From Hyphomicrobiaceae bacterium (GTDB lineage: Bacteria; Pseudomonadota; Alphaproteobacteria; Rhizobiales; Hyphomicrobiaceae), in assembly GCA_016793635.1 (NCBI GenBank), contig JAEUMD010000013.1, positions 1-64,000 of the forward strand: a stretch of DNA of 64,000 nucleotides, in the 5' to 3' direction. The first letter of the stretch is position 1; each line of letters opens with the position of its first letter. The translations under genes and the position numbers were made by a program. Below are positions 41,851 through 50,901 of the stretch, in pieces. The notes under the pieces were generated by a model. That model was not told where the DNA came from, ran no database searches, and saw nothing but the letters and a program-made list of their open reading frames with translations.

Positions 41851-42606
41851 TCACGAGTAGAAATGCAATATCGAGCGCAGGCTGAGCAGAGAAACCACCG
41901 TTCCGACCAGCGCCATCAGCACGCGGTCCGGTAGATGCTTCGTCGCGAGCGCTGCAAATGGAGCGGCCAGCATGCCACCGAGGATAAGGCCAGTGATGAT
42001 CGGCCACAACTCGAGTCCGACCGTGAGAAAGAATGTCGAGGTTATCGTCAGCGTTACGAAGAACTCGGCGAGGTTGACCGAACCGATCGTGTGGCGCGCG
42101 GAAGCGCCTTGCCCGAGGAGAGAGGACGTCACGATCGGTCCCCAGCCGCCACCACCAATGGCGTCGAAGAAGCCACCGCCAAGGCCGAGCAGCGACACCC
42201 CGCGCGGTTCGGCGGCCGAAGCGCGCTGCTGCTTCAGGTGATACGCTTTGTAAATGATGTAGAGCCCGAGCAGCAGAAGGTATGCGGCGATGAACGGCTT
42301 CAGCATGTCGCCCGATAGGCTGGCGAGGACATAGGCGCCGATGCCGCCGCCGATCATGCCCGGCAATGCGAGGCGCAGCACCAATCTCTTGTCGACATTT
42401 CCAAGCCGCCAGTGCGCGAGGCCGGACGCTCCCGTCGTGAAGGTCTCGGCGGCGTGTACGCACGCGCTAGCCGTAGCAGGTGCCACACCGACGCCGAGAA
42501 GGAGTGATGTCGACGCGATGCCATAGGCCATGCCGATGGCGCCATCGACCATCTGCGCGGCGAAGCCGACGATGACGTACAGAATGAGATCTTCCCACTG
42601 GCCCAT
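41851..42606 (-). CDS. TauE/SafE-family permease 2
   Basis: The 251-residue integral membrane protein has the same family pattern (YVIVGFAAQMVDGAIGMAYG, then LLGLGGGFFDAIGGGGWGPIVTSSLLGQG). It differs clearly from its neighbour, which is 70 bases further on the same strand, so this is not a recent duplication. ATG 42606 begins just before the first helix; the longer frame is unlikely and no strong ribosome site is seen. Position next to cysH suggests sulfite or sulfate handling. Confidence 0.9.
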   Translation of the reverse strand: MGQWEDLILYVIVGFAAQMVDGAIGMAYGIASTSLLLGVGVAPATASACVHAAETFTTGASGLAHWRLGNVDKRLVLRLALPGMIGGGIGAYVLASLSGDMLKPFIAAYLLLLGLYIIYKAYHLKQQRASAAEPRGVSLLGLGGGFFDAIGGGGWGPIVTSSLLGQGASARHTIGSVNLAEFFVTLTITSTFFLTVGLELWPIITGLILGGMLAAPFAALATKHLPDRVLMALVGTVVSLLSLRSILHFYS

Positions 42607-42744
42607 GGCGCTGCATTTCGATTCACGCGGCGATGTTCGGCCGCTCGTTGCTGGGTTCTGTCGCGTCGGCGCACACGTTCGCGACCGGCGTCTCCCCACC
42701 GAGGTGGAGAATGCCGCCGGCCGGCTTCTTCGTTCGTTGTTGGC

Positions 42745-43524
42745 TCAGGAACGCGGTGCCGTGTTGGAGTGCAGGCCGCATTCCTTTCCGTCCGCGATTT
42801 CCCACCACCAGCGTCCGGCGCGGATATCTTCTCCCGGGCGGATGGCGCGCGTGCACGGCTGGCAGCCGATCGATGGGAAGCCATGCGCGTGCAATGCGTT
42901 GACCGGAATGTCGTGAGCCGCGACGTAGCGTTCGAGCGTCTCGACCGACCAATCGGCGAGTGGAGCAAGCTTCACGATGCCTTGCGCGGCGTCGTAGGTG
43001 GCGAAGGGTACGTCCGCGCGGCCATTGGACTGGCCCCGCCGCAACCCCGTGATCCATCCGTCCGCGCCCGCGAGCGCGCGCTGTAGGGGGCGAACCTTGC
43101 GCACGTCACAGCATGCTTTGCGGCTCTCGATGGAGGTGCGGAATCCGAGCACGCCATCCCGCGCCACCAACCGTTCGAGTTCGCCGGTGTCGGGCGCCAC
43201 GAGGCGGATTTTCAAGCCATAGCGGGCTTCGCTCGCGGCGATGGTGTCGAATGTTTCCTCGAAGTGGCGGCCGGTATCGAGCGTGAACACGTCGATATCG
43301 GCGCCGGAGTCGGCGATGGCGTGCAGCACGGCCTGATCCTCGAGACCGAGCGATGTCGAGAAAGCGATGCGGCCCGGCAACGCGGCGCGGATCGCGCGGA
43401 TACGATCCGTTGGGGTGGCCAGCCCCGCGAGCTCGGCGTCGAGCGCGCGCGCCGTTGTCTCGGTTGGGGCGAGGGGCTGCGCCGTCGCGTCGGGAGCGAG
43501 GTGGATTGGGATGTCGCGGCTCAT
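42745..43524 (-). CDS. cysH: Adenylylsulfate/PAPS reductase
   Basis: CysH reduces activated sulfate (APS or PAPS) to sulfite with thioredoxin. The 259-residue protein has the ATP-pyrophosphatase-like fold (FSTSLGLEDQAVLHAI), the catalytic ECGLH near the C-terminus (248-252), and Cys 138-139, 221 and 224 (KACCDVRK, GCQPC). Those cysteines bind a 4Fe-4S cluster and mark the APS-reductase type, in contrast to cluster-less PAPS reductases. The start overlaps the DUF934 stop (ATGA). Confidence 0.95.
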   Translation of the reverse strand: MSRDIPIHLAPDATAQPLAPTETTARALDAELAGLATPTDRIRAIRAALPGRIAFSTSLGLEDQAVLHAIADSGADIDVFTLDTGRHFEETFDTIAASEARYGLKIRLVAPDTGELERLVARDGVLGFRTSIESRKACCDVRKVRPLQRALAGADGWITGLRRGQSNGRADVPFATYDAAQGIVKLAPLADWSVETLERYVAAHDIPVNALHAHGFPSIGCQPCTRAIRPGEDIRAGRWWWEIADGKECGLHSNTAPRS

Positions 43525-44054
43525 GGTCTTCTCTCGTTGCTGTGGTTCGCGGTGGCGGATCGTGCGGCGCGTCTCAATGTCGGGCGAATGGCCGGAGGCA
43601 TGTGTGGCAGGTCCTGGTAACAGGACGCGATCGAGGGCAAGTGGCCGCGGGCAAGCGCGTCGATCGTCGGCAGATGCGCGATCTCGAAGCTGTCGAAGCC
43701 CGCGCGCTGGAGCAGCGCGATCTGGTCGAGCAGAACGTCGCCCGTCACACGCAGCTCACCCGTGTATCCATGAGTCTCACGCATGATGCGCGCGATCGAA
43801 TAGGCGCGTCCGTCGGTGAACTTGGCGAGCCGCACGACGATCAGCGGAGCGTCCGACAATGTCGCGAGGTCGGCGGGCTTGGTGTCGGCATCGATGACGA
43901 CGCCGGTCGTCTCGTGCGCACCGCTGCCGTCTTCTGCGCGCGCCAGCCACTCGGCGAGGGGTAGGACGGCGCGGCTGGCATTCGTCTGCGAGCCTGCGTC
44001 GAGCGAGCGGGGCCGGGCACCCGCGATGGTGCCGGTGCGAAACAGCAAGGTCAT
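43521..44054 (-). CDS. DUF934 protein of sulfite reduction operon
   Basis: The 177-residue protein has the DUF934 core: LIVVRLAKFTDGRAYSIARIMRE, GELRVTGDVLLDQIALLQRAGFDSFEI. It is regularly encoded between the sulfite reductase and cysH in Proteobacteria, as here, and probably assists sulfite reductase in an unknown way. It starts one base after the cysI stop with a GGAGG site inside the end of cysI, and overlaps cysH by four bases. The longer upstream frame overlaps cysI and is rejected. Confidence 0.92.
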   Translation of the reverse strand: MTLLFRTGTIAGARPRSLDAGSQTNASRAVLPLAEWLARAEDGSGAHETTGVVIDADTKPADLATLSDAPLIVVRLAKFTDGRAYSIARIMRETHGYTGELRVTGDVLLDQIALLQRAGFDSFEIAHLPTIDALARGHLPSIASCYQDLPHMPPAIRPTLRRAARSATANHSNERRP

Positions 44055-44055
44055 G

Positions 44056-45765
44056 TCATCCTCCGATTGTGGTCTCGAGCACGCGGCTGCGTGTGGGCGC
44101 GTTGTCGCTTCGCGATCCGTAAAGCCGTGCCTTGAAGGGACCAGTGCCGACGCGCCGATAGAATTCGAGGAAGCTTTCGCCAGCGCTGTCACGTTGCTCG
44201 AGATAGGTCGCGATGATCGCCTCGATAGCGTCGGGAACGTCCTCGGCCGCGAAGCTCGGGCCGACGATCGTGCCGACCTCCGCATCATCGCCGGGCGAGC
44301 CGCCGAGCGTGATCTGGTAGTGCTCGGTTCCCTTCTTATCGACGCCGAGTATGCCGATGTTGCCGGAGTGATGATGGCCGCATGCGTTGATGCAACCCGA
44401 GATGTTGAGGCGCAGAGCGCCGATTTCTGCGGCGCGATCGGGATCGTCGAAACGCCGTGCGATCGCCTGCGCCACGGGGATGGCGCGGGCGTTGGCGAGG
44501 TTGCAGTAGTCGAGGCCGGGGCAGGCGATGATGTCGGTGATGAGCCCGGCGTTGGCGCTTGCCAATCCGTCGGCGACGAGGCGGTCGTAAAGGTCGGCGA
44601 GGTCGGCCAGGGCAACGTGCGGCAGCACGATGTTCTGGACATAGGTAACTCGCGCCTCGGCATGGCTGTAGCGTTCGGCGATGTCTGCGAGCGCATCCAT
44701 TTGGTCGGCGGTCGCGTCGCCGGGAACCTGTCCAGGTGTTTTCAGCGCGACCGTGACGATGCGATAGCCGGGGATGCGATGTGGCGCCGTATTGTTGCGC
44801 ACGAAGCGGTCGAAGTCCGCGTCGCGTGCGCGCCGGCGGGCGATGGCGCCATCCGTTGCCGGGCGTCGGAGCAACGGCGGCAGAGCGAAGTGCGGAGTAA
44901 TGCGCTCTACCTCCGCATCGGGTAGATCGAGCGCCTCGCGATCGATGCTCTGCCACTCGGCTTCGACCTGACGCGCGAACTCGTCGATCCCGAGCGCGTT
45001 GACGAGGATCTTGATGCGGGCCTTGTAGAGATTGTCGCGACGGCCATGCAGATTGTAAACGCGCATCACCGCCTCGAGGTACGACAGCAGATGCCGACGC
45101 TCGAGGAACCCGCGCAGCAGTTGCGCCACGTAGGGCGTGCGTCCCTGGCCGCCGCCGACGTAGACCGCGAAGCCGGTTGCGCCGCCCTTCCCCTTCACGA
45201 TGCGTAGGCCGATATCGTGAAACAGGATCGCCGCGCGATCCTCTGCGGCACCGGTGATGGCGATTTTGAACTTGCGCGGCAGGAACAGGAACTCCGGGTG
45301 CACGCTGGACCACTGGCGCAATGCCTCGGCCCAGATGCGCGGGTCTTCGATCTCGTCGGCGGCGACACCCGCGAGCGGGTCGGACGTGACGTTGCGAATG
45401 CAGTTGCCGCTGGTCTGCACGGCGTGCATCTCGACCTCGGCGAGTCGGTCGAGAATATCGGGCGTGTCGGTCAGCGTCACCCAGTTGAACTGGATGTTCT
45501 GGCGCGTGGTGAAGTGGCCATATCCGCGGTCGTAGCGGCGCGCGATGTCGGCCAGCGCGCGGAGCTGGCTCGACGACACGACGCCATAAGGAATGGCGAC
45601 GCGAAGCATGTAGCCGTGCAGTTGCAGATAGAGCCCGTTCTGCAGGCGCAGCGGCCGGAACTGATCTTCCGTAAGGTCGCCAGAAAGCCGGCGCGAGACC
45701 TGGTCGCGGAACTGCGCAGCGCGCGATCGCACGAACTCGTGGTCGAAATCGTCGTAGCGGTACAT
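44056..45765 (-). CDS. cysI: Ferredoxin-type nitrite/sulfite reductase
   Basis: The 569-residue enzyme reduces sulfite to sulfide (or nitrite to ammonia) using siroheme and a 4Fe-4S cluster. Duplicated half-domains are visible. The cluster/siroheme Cys motifs are CPGLDYCNLANA and NISGCINACGHHHSGNIG, and HAVQTSGNCIRNVT is also conserved. Context with cysH, DUF934 and DUF2849 favours assimilatory sulfite reduction. A 2Fe-2S ferredoxin encoded 450 bases upstream could donate electrons. ATG 45765 matches the family start MYRYDDFDHEFVRSR. Confidence 0.93.
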   Translation of the reverse strand: MYRYDDFDHEFVRSRAAQFRDQVSRRLSGDLTEDQFRPLRLQNGLYLQLHGYMLRVAIPYGVVSSSQLRALADIARRYDRGYGHFTTRQNIQFNWVTLTDTPDILDRLAEVEMHAVQTSGNCIRNVTSDPLAGVAADEIEDPRIWAEALRQWSSVHPEFLFLPRKFKIAITGAAEDRAAILFHDIGLRIVKGKGGATGFAVYVGGGQGRTPYVAQLLRGFLERRHLLSYLEAVMRVYNLHGRRDNLYKARIKILVNALGIDEFARQVEAEWQSIDREALDLPDAEVERITPHFALPPLLRRPATDGAIARRRARDADFDRFVRNNTAPHRIPGYRIVTVALKTPGQVPGDATADQMDALADIAERYSHAEARVTYVQNIVLPHVALADLADLYDRLVADGLASANAGLITDIIACPGLDYCNLANARAIPVAQAIARRFDDPDRAAEIGALRLNISGCINACGHHHSGNIGILGVDKKGTEHYQITLGGSPGDDAEVGTIVGPSFAAEDVPDAIEAIIATYLEQRDSAGESFLEFYRRVGTGPFKARLYGSRSDNAPTRSRVLETTIGG

Positions 45766-45899
45766 CTGCGTGGTCCTTGGTGTTTTGTGAGCCCGCGTGG
45801 AAGGGCGCATTCGGGCGCGCTCCGCCGGCCGCGCCGACGTCGTGACAAGACGGCGCGGACCGTGTGGCTCGTATCTTCTCTGCTTCGAGGGCGCCGCGG

Positions 45900-46190
45900 T
45901 CAGACCGTGGGGCGCCGGCTGGCGCGTATCACCTCGCGCATCGACGCGGGCTTCGGAAATCCGCCTTCGAGGCGCACATCCATCAGATACGGCGCGACGA
46001 TCTCGCCAGCGGCGACGTAACGGGCGGCGGTCTCCTGCACGGCCGTGCGCTCGTCCTCGTCGAGCGCCAGGCGCGCATCGTCGAGGCGGGGAACCCAACG
46101 GCCGCCGGGCGCGAGATAGACGACTTCGCCGGTGCGAAGCAGATTTGCGGTGAGGACGCTCGGGGTCGAGCTGGAGGTGTTGCTCGGCAT
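45900..46190 (-). CDS. DUF2849 protein
   Basis: The 96-residue protein matches the small DUF2849 family (LTANLLRTGEVVYLAPGGRWV, then AARYVAAGEIVAPYLMDVRLE). This family almost always precedes the sulfite reductase gene in Alphaproteobacteria. Role unknown. It ends 134 bases before cysI and follows the ferredoxin gene by 23 bases, so all three are probably one operon. Confidence 0.9.
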   Translation of the reverse strand: MPSNTSSSTPSVLTANLLRTGEVVYLAPGGRWVPRLDDARLALDEDERTAVQETAARYVAAGEIVAPYLMDVRLEGGFPKPASMREVIRASRRPTV

Positions 46191-46213
46191 TGGATCGGCT
46201 CCAGTATCGCGTA

Positions 46214-46654
46214 TCAGCCGGCGGTCCAGATGGACTGCGCATGCAGGCTGTGGGGGTCCAGGGTCAGCTCAAGTCCGTCGAGGTCCGTCGTCATCTCGAT
46301 CTGGCAAGCGAGCCGGGAGTGCTCGTCGGCGCCGGGAACCTCGTCGAGCTTGGCGAGCTCTTCGTCGCTCGGCTCTGGCAGCTTGGCGCGCCAAGCTTCG
46401 GGGATGCGCACATGGCAGGTGGCGCAAACACCGGCTCCGCCGCACTCGGCTTTGATCGGCAGGCCGTAGGCGCGGATCAACTCCATCACGCGGAACCCCT
46501 CGGCGGCCTCGCAGTGGAACAGCGAGCCGTCCGCGAGGCGGACGTTGATCGTCATGAATTCGGGCTGCGCGATCTCTTGCGTCTGGCGCGGCACCTTCTC
46601 GCCGGACGAGACGGGACGGCTGTTGCGGGTATCGATGCGTGTTTCGATGGTCAT
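46214..46654 (-). CDS. 2Fe-2S ferredoxin, adrenodoxin-like
   Basis: The 146-residue protein has a polar N-terminal extension (1-33) and a plant/vertebrate-type ferredoxin domain (34-146). The cluster ligands are Cys 71, 77, 80 and 117 (CGGAGVCATC, LACQ). It is probably an electron donor, and its place at the head of the sulfur operon suggests sulfite reductase as partner. A GAGG site precedes ATG 46654; an internal ATG at residue 34 would give just the domain. In many relatives cysG occupies this position instead. Confidence 0.85.
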   Translation of the reverse strand: MTIETRIDTRNSRPVSSGEKVPRQTQEIAQPEFMTINVRLADGSLFHCEAAEGFRVMELIRAYGLPIKAECGGAGVCATCHVRIPEAWRAKLPEPSDEELAKLDEVPGADEHSRLACQIEMTTDLDGLELTLDPHSLHAQSIWTAG

Positions 46655-47756
46655 GGCGGCACCTCGTTGCTGCGCCCCAACCTAGTAGAATCAGTTTCCA
46701 AAAACAACGACGAGAATCAAGAAAAGTAGAAAAAACCACCCAGCAAACGGCGAAATAGGAATGAAATACCATTTCGTGCCGCCATTTGGATGGCGCACCC
46801 TTGGATTGCGGTCAGCGAGGAGATTGGTTCCGCGCCGCCCGCCTCGGACGCGCCGGCGCCGAGAAATTTCCGCAGGTAAGCGATCGCTTCGCTTCGTTCG
46901 AGGGCATCGCGCAACGCCCGTGCTCCGTCAGGCCGAGGTGCGACAATCACGTTGCAATCGCGATCGCACTATCTGTAATGTTCCCTTCAAGAATCCACGG
47001 TAGGGGGTGCATTCGAGTGGGTTGCCAGTCGAGTTCTGTACCAGTTGCGTGCCTTTCGGGGGGTCGAGTGCTGAGTGCCATCGCGATCGTCTTCGTCGCT
47101 GCGAGCTTTGCCGCAGCATTCAAGATCCTCGGTGATGCGTTCGACGAGGGAGAGTAGCCGCTGCTTCGGAGCGGCGATTCCTGAACCATCCCTGTTCGAC
47201 GCCGCGGCATCTCGCGGTCGTGATTCACCGCTATTCTGCAAGGCGCGCTTCTGGGGCTGACCGGCCAAGCGAGCAGGCACACCGCTTGCTCCGTTTTGGG
47301 GGCGCGCCAATCCGGGCGGTGTCGAGGCCCATGGCCCGCCGCCTTTCCAGTCTCGATGCGAAACGGGCGAGGCTTGCCTTATCGGCTCGGATCACAATTT
47401 GCGCGGTCGGACTGCCCCGTCCCACACCGCCCCCTCCCACAAGCGCGCTGGTGTGCGATCCGTTGAGATGGAAGTGCCGGGCGCTCAAGTCAGAACCACT
47501 CCTGGCGTCGCGAGGTTGGCGGCGGTGGGATCGCGCGATCGGCTTCGATGGAGGGATGGCTGCGATCTTGGCAGATCACGCCATAGCGGCAAATAACCGC
47601 TACTTGCCTTCGGCCAAGCCTCCTATTTGTATACCGAGCCAAACTCGGCTATTCCCTTCCCGATAAAACCCGACCGGACGGGTTGGCTTTTGCCGCGCGA
47701 AGCTGAAGTGCGCGGCCCGGCACGGTTGCCGAAGCAGGACATTCAGGAGACGCCAC
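46655..47756. other. 1.1-kb gap without a confident gene
   Basis: Sits between the leftward sulfur operon and the rightward mrp gene, so both promoters should be here; A/T-rich DNA at 46,690-46,740 is the best place for the former. Near the right end, CCGAG/CTCGG and AACCCG/CGGGTT (47667-47684) can form two small hairpins before mrp. Several reading frames of 60-150 codons exist but none has a ribosome site plus protein-like character, except possibly the short one at 47068. A decayed gene is possible. Confidence 0.5.
47068..47157 (+). CDS. Possible 29-residue membrane peptide
   Basis: A GTG preceded by a G-run opens a 29-codon frame encoding one hydrophobic helix (LSAIAIVFVAASFAAAF) followed by an acidic end (GDAFDEGE) and a TAG stop. 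The pattern fits a single-pass small protein. It may instead be the tail of a longer decayed frame that is open from 46786. Evidence is composition only. Confidence 0.25.
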   Translation: MLSAIAIVFVAASFAAAFKILGDAFDEGE

Positions 47757-49367
47757 ATGTCGCTAACGCAGAGCCAGGTCATCGATGAGCTGCGACGGGT
47801 GAAGGGCCCGGACCTCGAAGGTAACATCATCGATCTCGGGCTCGTCTCGGAAATTCTGATCCGCGATAGCCGCGTCTATTTCTCGATCACTATCCCGCCG
47901 GATCGTGCGGAGGAACTGGAGCCGCTGCGCAAGGCGGCGCATCAGGTCGTCTCCGAGATCAATGGCGTGGCGGGAGTTACCGCCGTTCTGACCGCCGAGG
48001 CGGCGCCCGGCGCGAGCAAGCGGGCACCGGCCGCTCCCCCGAAGCAAGCCCAGGCCGGCGAGAAGGAGAGTTGCGGTCCCGGTTGCGGTTGCTCCAGCGG
48101 CGCCTCCGCGAACGGTAACGCCAAGGGCAGTGCCCCCGAGAGCGCCCGCGTGCAGGAAGCCCGCGCACGGGGATCTTCAGGCGATGGCGGACGCGGCGCC
48201 GCACCGCAGTTGGCGCAGGCTGGCGGGCGCCCGCAGGCGACCGGCATTCCGGGCGTCCGGCACATCGTCGCGATCGCGTCCGGCAAGGGCGGCGTTGGCA
48301 AATCGACGACGGCGGTCAACTTGGCACTCGGCTTCCAGGCGATCGGTCTCAAGGCCGGTATCCTCGACGCCGACATCTACGGGCCGTCGCAGCCGCGCCT
48401 GCTCGGGCTCGCCGGCAATCCTGGCGTCGCGCCTGGTGGCAACAAGCTGCTGCCGATGATCGGCTACGGTCTGCCCAGCATGTCGATGGGCTACATGATC
48501 GACGAGGCGACGCCGATCATCTGGCGCGGCCCGATGATCGTGCAGGCACTCAATCAGATGCTGCGCGAAGTCGCCTGGGGCGAGCTCGACGTGCTCGTCA
48601 TCGATATGCCGCCGGGCACGGGCGACGTACAGCTCACCATGGCGCAACAGGTGCCGCTGGCGGGCGCGGTGATCGTCTCGACTCCGCAGGATCTCGCGCT
48701 GATCGACGCGCGCAAGGGTCTCAACATGTTCCGCAAGGTCGATGTGCCGCTGCTCGGCATCATCGAGAACATGAGCTATTTCGTCTGCCCGAGCTGCGGC
48801 ACCCGCTCCGACATTTTCGGTCACGGTGGCGCCGAGGACGAGGCGAGGAAGCTCGGCGTTCCGTTCCTCGGTGGCATTCCGCTGCACATCGACATCCGCG
48901 CCAAATCGGACTCTGGCCAGCCCATCACGGTCACGGCCCCCGAGAGCGTTCACGCCGGCATCTACCGCGAGCTCGCGGCCAAGGTCTGGGCGGAGATCGA
49001 AGCTTCCCAGGGCCGCGCGGTGGCTCCGCCGCAGCTCGCACTCAACGCGGATGCCTCGTCGCTGAACGTCGCGTTCCCGGACGGCGAGAGCTACGATCTC
49101 AGCGCGGAGATGTTGCGCGTGATGAGCCCTTCGGCCGAGGTGCAGGGCCACTCGCCGTCGGAGAAGCAGACGGTCGGTGGCAAGCGCAACGTCAAGATCA
49201 CGTCGCTCGATGCGGTCGGCAACTATGCGGTGAAGATCGTTTTCAGCGACGGCCACAGCACGGGGTTGTTCACCTGGCCCTACCTGGCGACGCTCGGCCG
49301 CGAGAAGGACAGCCGCTGGGAAGACTACCTCGCCGAGTTGACGGTCAAGGGGCTGTCGCGCGGCTGA
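47757..49367 (+). CDS. mrp: Mrp/NBP35 Fe-S carrier, HCF101-like three-domain form
   Basis: The 536-residue protein has an N-terminal MIP18/DUF59 domain (1-80), a linker with CGPGCGC (106-112), and a deviant Walker A P-loop ATPase domain (about 168-410; SGKGGVGKST at 175-184, CPSC at 344-347, which bridges a 4Fe-4S cluster in the dimer). A C-terminal DUF971 domain follows (about 430-520; SYDLSAEMLRVMSPS, VGNYAVKIVFSDGHSTGLF). Mrp proteins assemble or transfer iron-sulfur clusters. The DUF59-ParA-DUF971 order is that of plant HCF101. The Cys-rich linker is not a standard part of the family. It has its own terminator. Confidence 0.93.
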   Translation: MSLTQSQVIDELRRVKGPDLEGNIIDLGLVSEILIRDSRVYFSITIPPDRAEELEPLRKAAHQVVSEINGVAGVTAVLTAEAAPGASKRAPAAPPKQAQAGEKESCGPGCGCSSGASANGNAKGSAPESARVQEARARGSSGDGGRGAAPQLAQAGGRPQATGIPGVRHIVAIASGKGGVGKSTTAVNLALGFQAIGLKAGILDADIYGPSQPRLLGLAGNPGVAPGGNKLLPMIGYGLPSMSMGYMIDEATPIIWRGPMIVQALNQMLREVAWGELDVLVIDMPPGTGDVQLTMAQQVPLAGAVIVSTPQDLALIDARKGLNMFRKVDVPLLGIIENMSYFVCPSCGTRSDIFGHGGAEDEARKLGVPFLGGIPLHIDIRAKSDSGQPITVTAPESVHAGIYRELAAKVWAEIEASQGRAVAPPQLALNADASSLNVAFPDGESYDLSAEMLRVMSPSAEVQGHSPSEKQTVGGKRNVKITSLDAVGNYAVKIVFSDGHSTGLFTWPYLATLGREKDSRWEDYLAELTVKGLSRG

Positions 49368-49402
49368 GCGCTCGGCTGTAGCAATGTACGTGTGGAATGA
49401 AG

Positions 49403-49432
49403 ACGGCGGCTGGGGCACCAGCCGCCGTTTTT
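49403..49432 (+). terminator. Rho-independent terminator of mrp
   Basis: ACGGCGGCTGG (49403-49413) and CCAGCCGCCGT (49418-49428) pair perfectly with a GGCA loop, followed by TTTTG. It is 35 bases past the stop. Confidence 0.9.
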
Positions 49433-49812
49433 GCATTCGCCTGATTTCGATCAATCGCGGTAGCGGCTCGGTTTGTCAAAATCGGCGGCTAGGGTGCTGT
49501 CGGTTGAGATGAGAAGCGCTGTGCGCTTCCATCGAAAGCGTGAACGCGCCCTCAGCTCGTGGCCCGAGGTGTGATCGGTTGAATCGGTTGGGTCGTGAGC
49601 ATCTGGGGGAGCGGCGGCGACGTGCAGTCGGATCAGCGCACGTGCCGTCGAGCGCGTCGGTAGAGGAGCGCTACGATCAGCCACTCTGCCCGGCGTGACG
49701 GCGAGCGTGAAACTCACCCAAAGCCTATGTTCTAGGGGCGGTCTGCGGTGCGATAGCATCCAGGCATCGCGCCCGAGCGAAACGAAATGACAAAGAAGAG
49801 GGACGCCTGCCA
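49433..49812. other. 380-bp gap upstream of ppk2
   Basis: No gene seen. GAAGCGC/GCGCTTC forms a 7-bp stem near 49,513-49,529, directly followed by CCATCGAAAGCGTG. A near-copy of that last motif occurs in the inverted repeat at 52,448-52,483. The ppk2 promoter should lie at the right end. Confidence 0.45.
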
Positions 49813-50784
49813 ATGACCGCCAAGAAGCCCGCCAAGCCGGCCGAAAAGCAACCGGTGAAGGCCGCGAAGCCGAAGAAGGTCGAGCAGGCACCGAAGACTT
49901 GGGTCGACAACGAGTTCGAGGACGGCCTCGACGAGGAACTGGAGCTCGAGCTCGACGATCGCCGTATCTCGCGCGAGCTGAGCCTCATCGAGAACCTGAA
50001 GCACGAGAGCGAAGTCGACCGAAAGGTCTACTTCCGCGAGCTGTTCCGGTTGCAGACCGAGCTGATCAAGTTGCAGGACTGGGTGCAGCACAAGAAGCTG
50101 AAGGTCGTCGTGCTGTTCGAGGGTCGCGACGCCGCCGGCAAGGGTGGCGTCATCAAGCGCATCACCCAGAGGCTCAATCCGCGCGCGTGCCGCGTCGTCG
50201 CGCTGCCGGCGCCGAGCGAGCGCGAGAAGTCGCAGTGGTACTTCCAGCGCTATGTTCCCCATCTGCCCGCGGCGGGCGAGATCGTGCTGTTCGACCGTTC
50301 CTGGTACAACCGCGCTGGCGTCGAGCGGGTGATGGGCTTCGCGTCCAAGGATCAGGTCGAGGAGTTCTTTCACGACGTGCCGGAATTCGAGCGCATGCTC
50401 GCCCGCTCCGGCATCATCCTCATCAAGTACTGGTTCTCGATCACCGACCAGGAGCAGCAGCTCCGCTTCCTCATGCGCATTCATGACCCGATGAAGCAGT
50501 GGAAGCTGTCGCCGATGGATCTGCAGTCGCGCGTGCGCTGGGAGCAGTACACGAAGGCGAAGGAGGAGATGCTGGAGCGCACCAACATTCCCGAGGCGCC
50601 CTGGTACATCGTCGAGGGCAACGACAAGAAGCGCGCTCGCCTGAACTGCATCAGCCACCTGCTGACGATGGTTCCCTACCAGGATGTGCCACACGATCCG
50701 ATCACGCTGCCCGACCGTGTGTTCAACCCCGATTACGAGCGCAAGGTGCTGCCCGACCACCTCTACGTGCCGTCGAAGTTCTGA
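49813..50784 (+). CDS. ppk2: Polyphosphate kinase 2
   Basis: The 323-residue protein has a Lys/Ala/Pro-rich tail (1-28) and a PPK2 domain (about 65-315). Walker A is EGRDAAGKGG (about 98-107), the lid segment is EKSQWYFQRYVPHLPAAGEIV, and Walker B is FDRSWYNRAGVERVMGF. PPK2 uses polyphosphate to phosphorylate nucleotides, typically GDP or ADP to GTP or ATP. The single-domain class I form fits this length. It stands alone on the plus strand. Confidence 0.95.
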   Translation: MTAKKPAKPAEKQPVKAAKPKKVEQAPKTWVDNEFEDGLDEELELELDDRRISRELSLIENLKHESEVDRKVYFRELFRLQTELIKLQDWVQHKKLKVVVLFEGRDAAGKGGVIKRITQRLNPRACRVVALPAPSEREKSQWYFQRYVPHLPAAGEIVLFDRSWYNRAGVERVMGFASKDQVEEFFHDVPEFERMLARSGIILIKYWFSITDQEQQLRFLMRIHDPMKQWKLSPMDLQSRVRWEQYTKAKEEMLERTNIPEAPWYIVEGNDKKRARLNCISHLLTMVPYQDVPHDPITLPDRVFNPDYERKVLPDHLYVPSKF

Positions 50785-50884
50785 CGGCGGCCGGTCGCGG
50801 ATGGAGTCGTCTGTCACCCCGCAGCAACTCCGGTGAGGAATGCATCTCGCGCTGAAAGCGGGAGTTTGACGCGCGCCTGATTTT

Positions 50885-50900
50885 CCTGATTTGAATCAGG
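50885..50900. promoter_or_regulatory. Perfect palindrome over the DUF2946-like gene RBS
   Basis: CCTGATTTGAATCAGG is a 7-bp inverted repeat with a TG centre, ending one base before the ATG at 50902. It covers the place where a ribosome binding site must lie. It could be an operator for a metal-responsive repressor or an RNA hairpin that blocks translation. Confidence 0.4.
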
Positions 50901-50901
50901 C

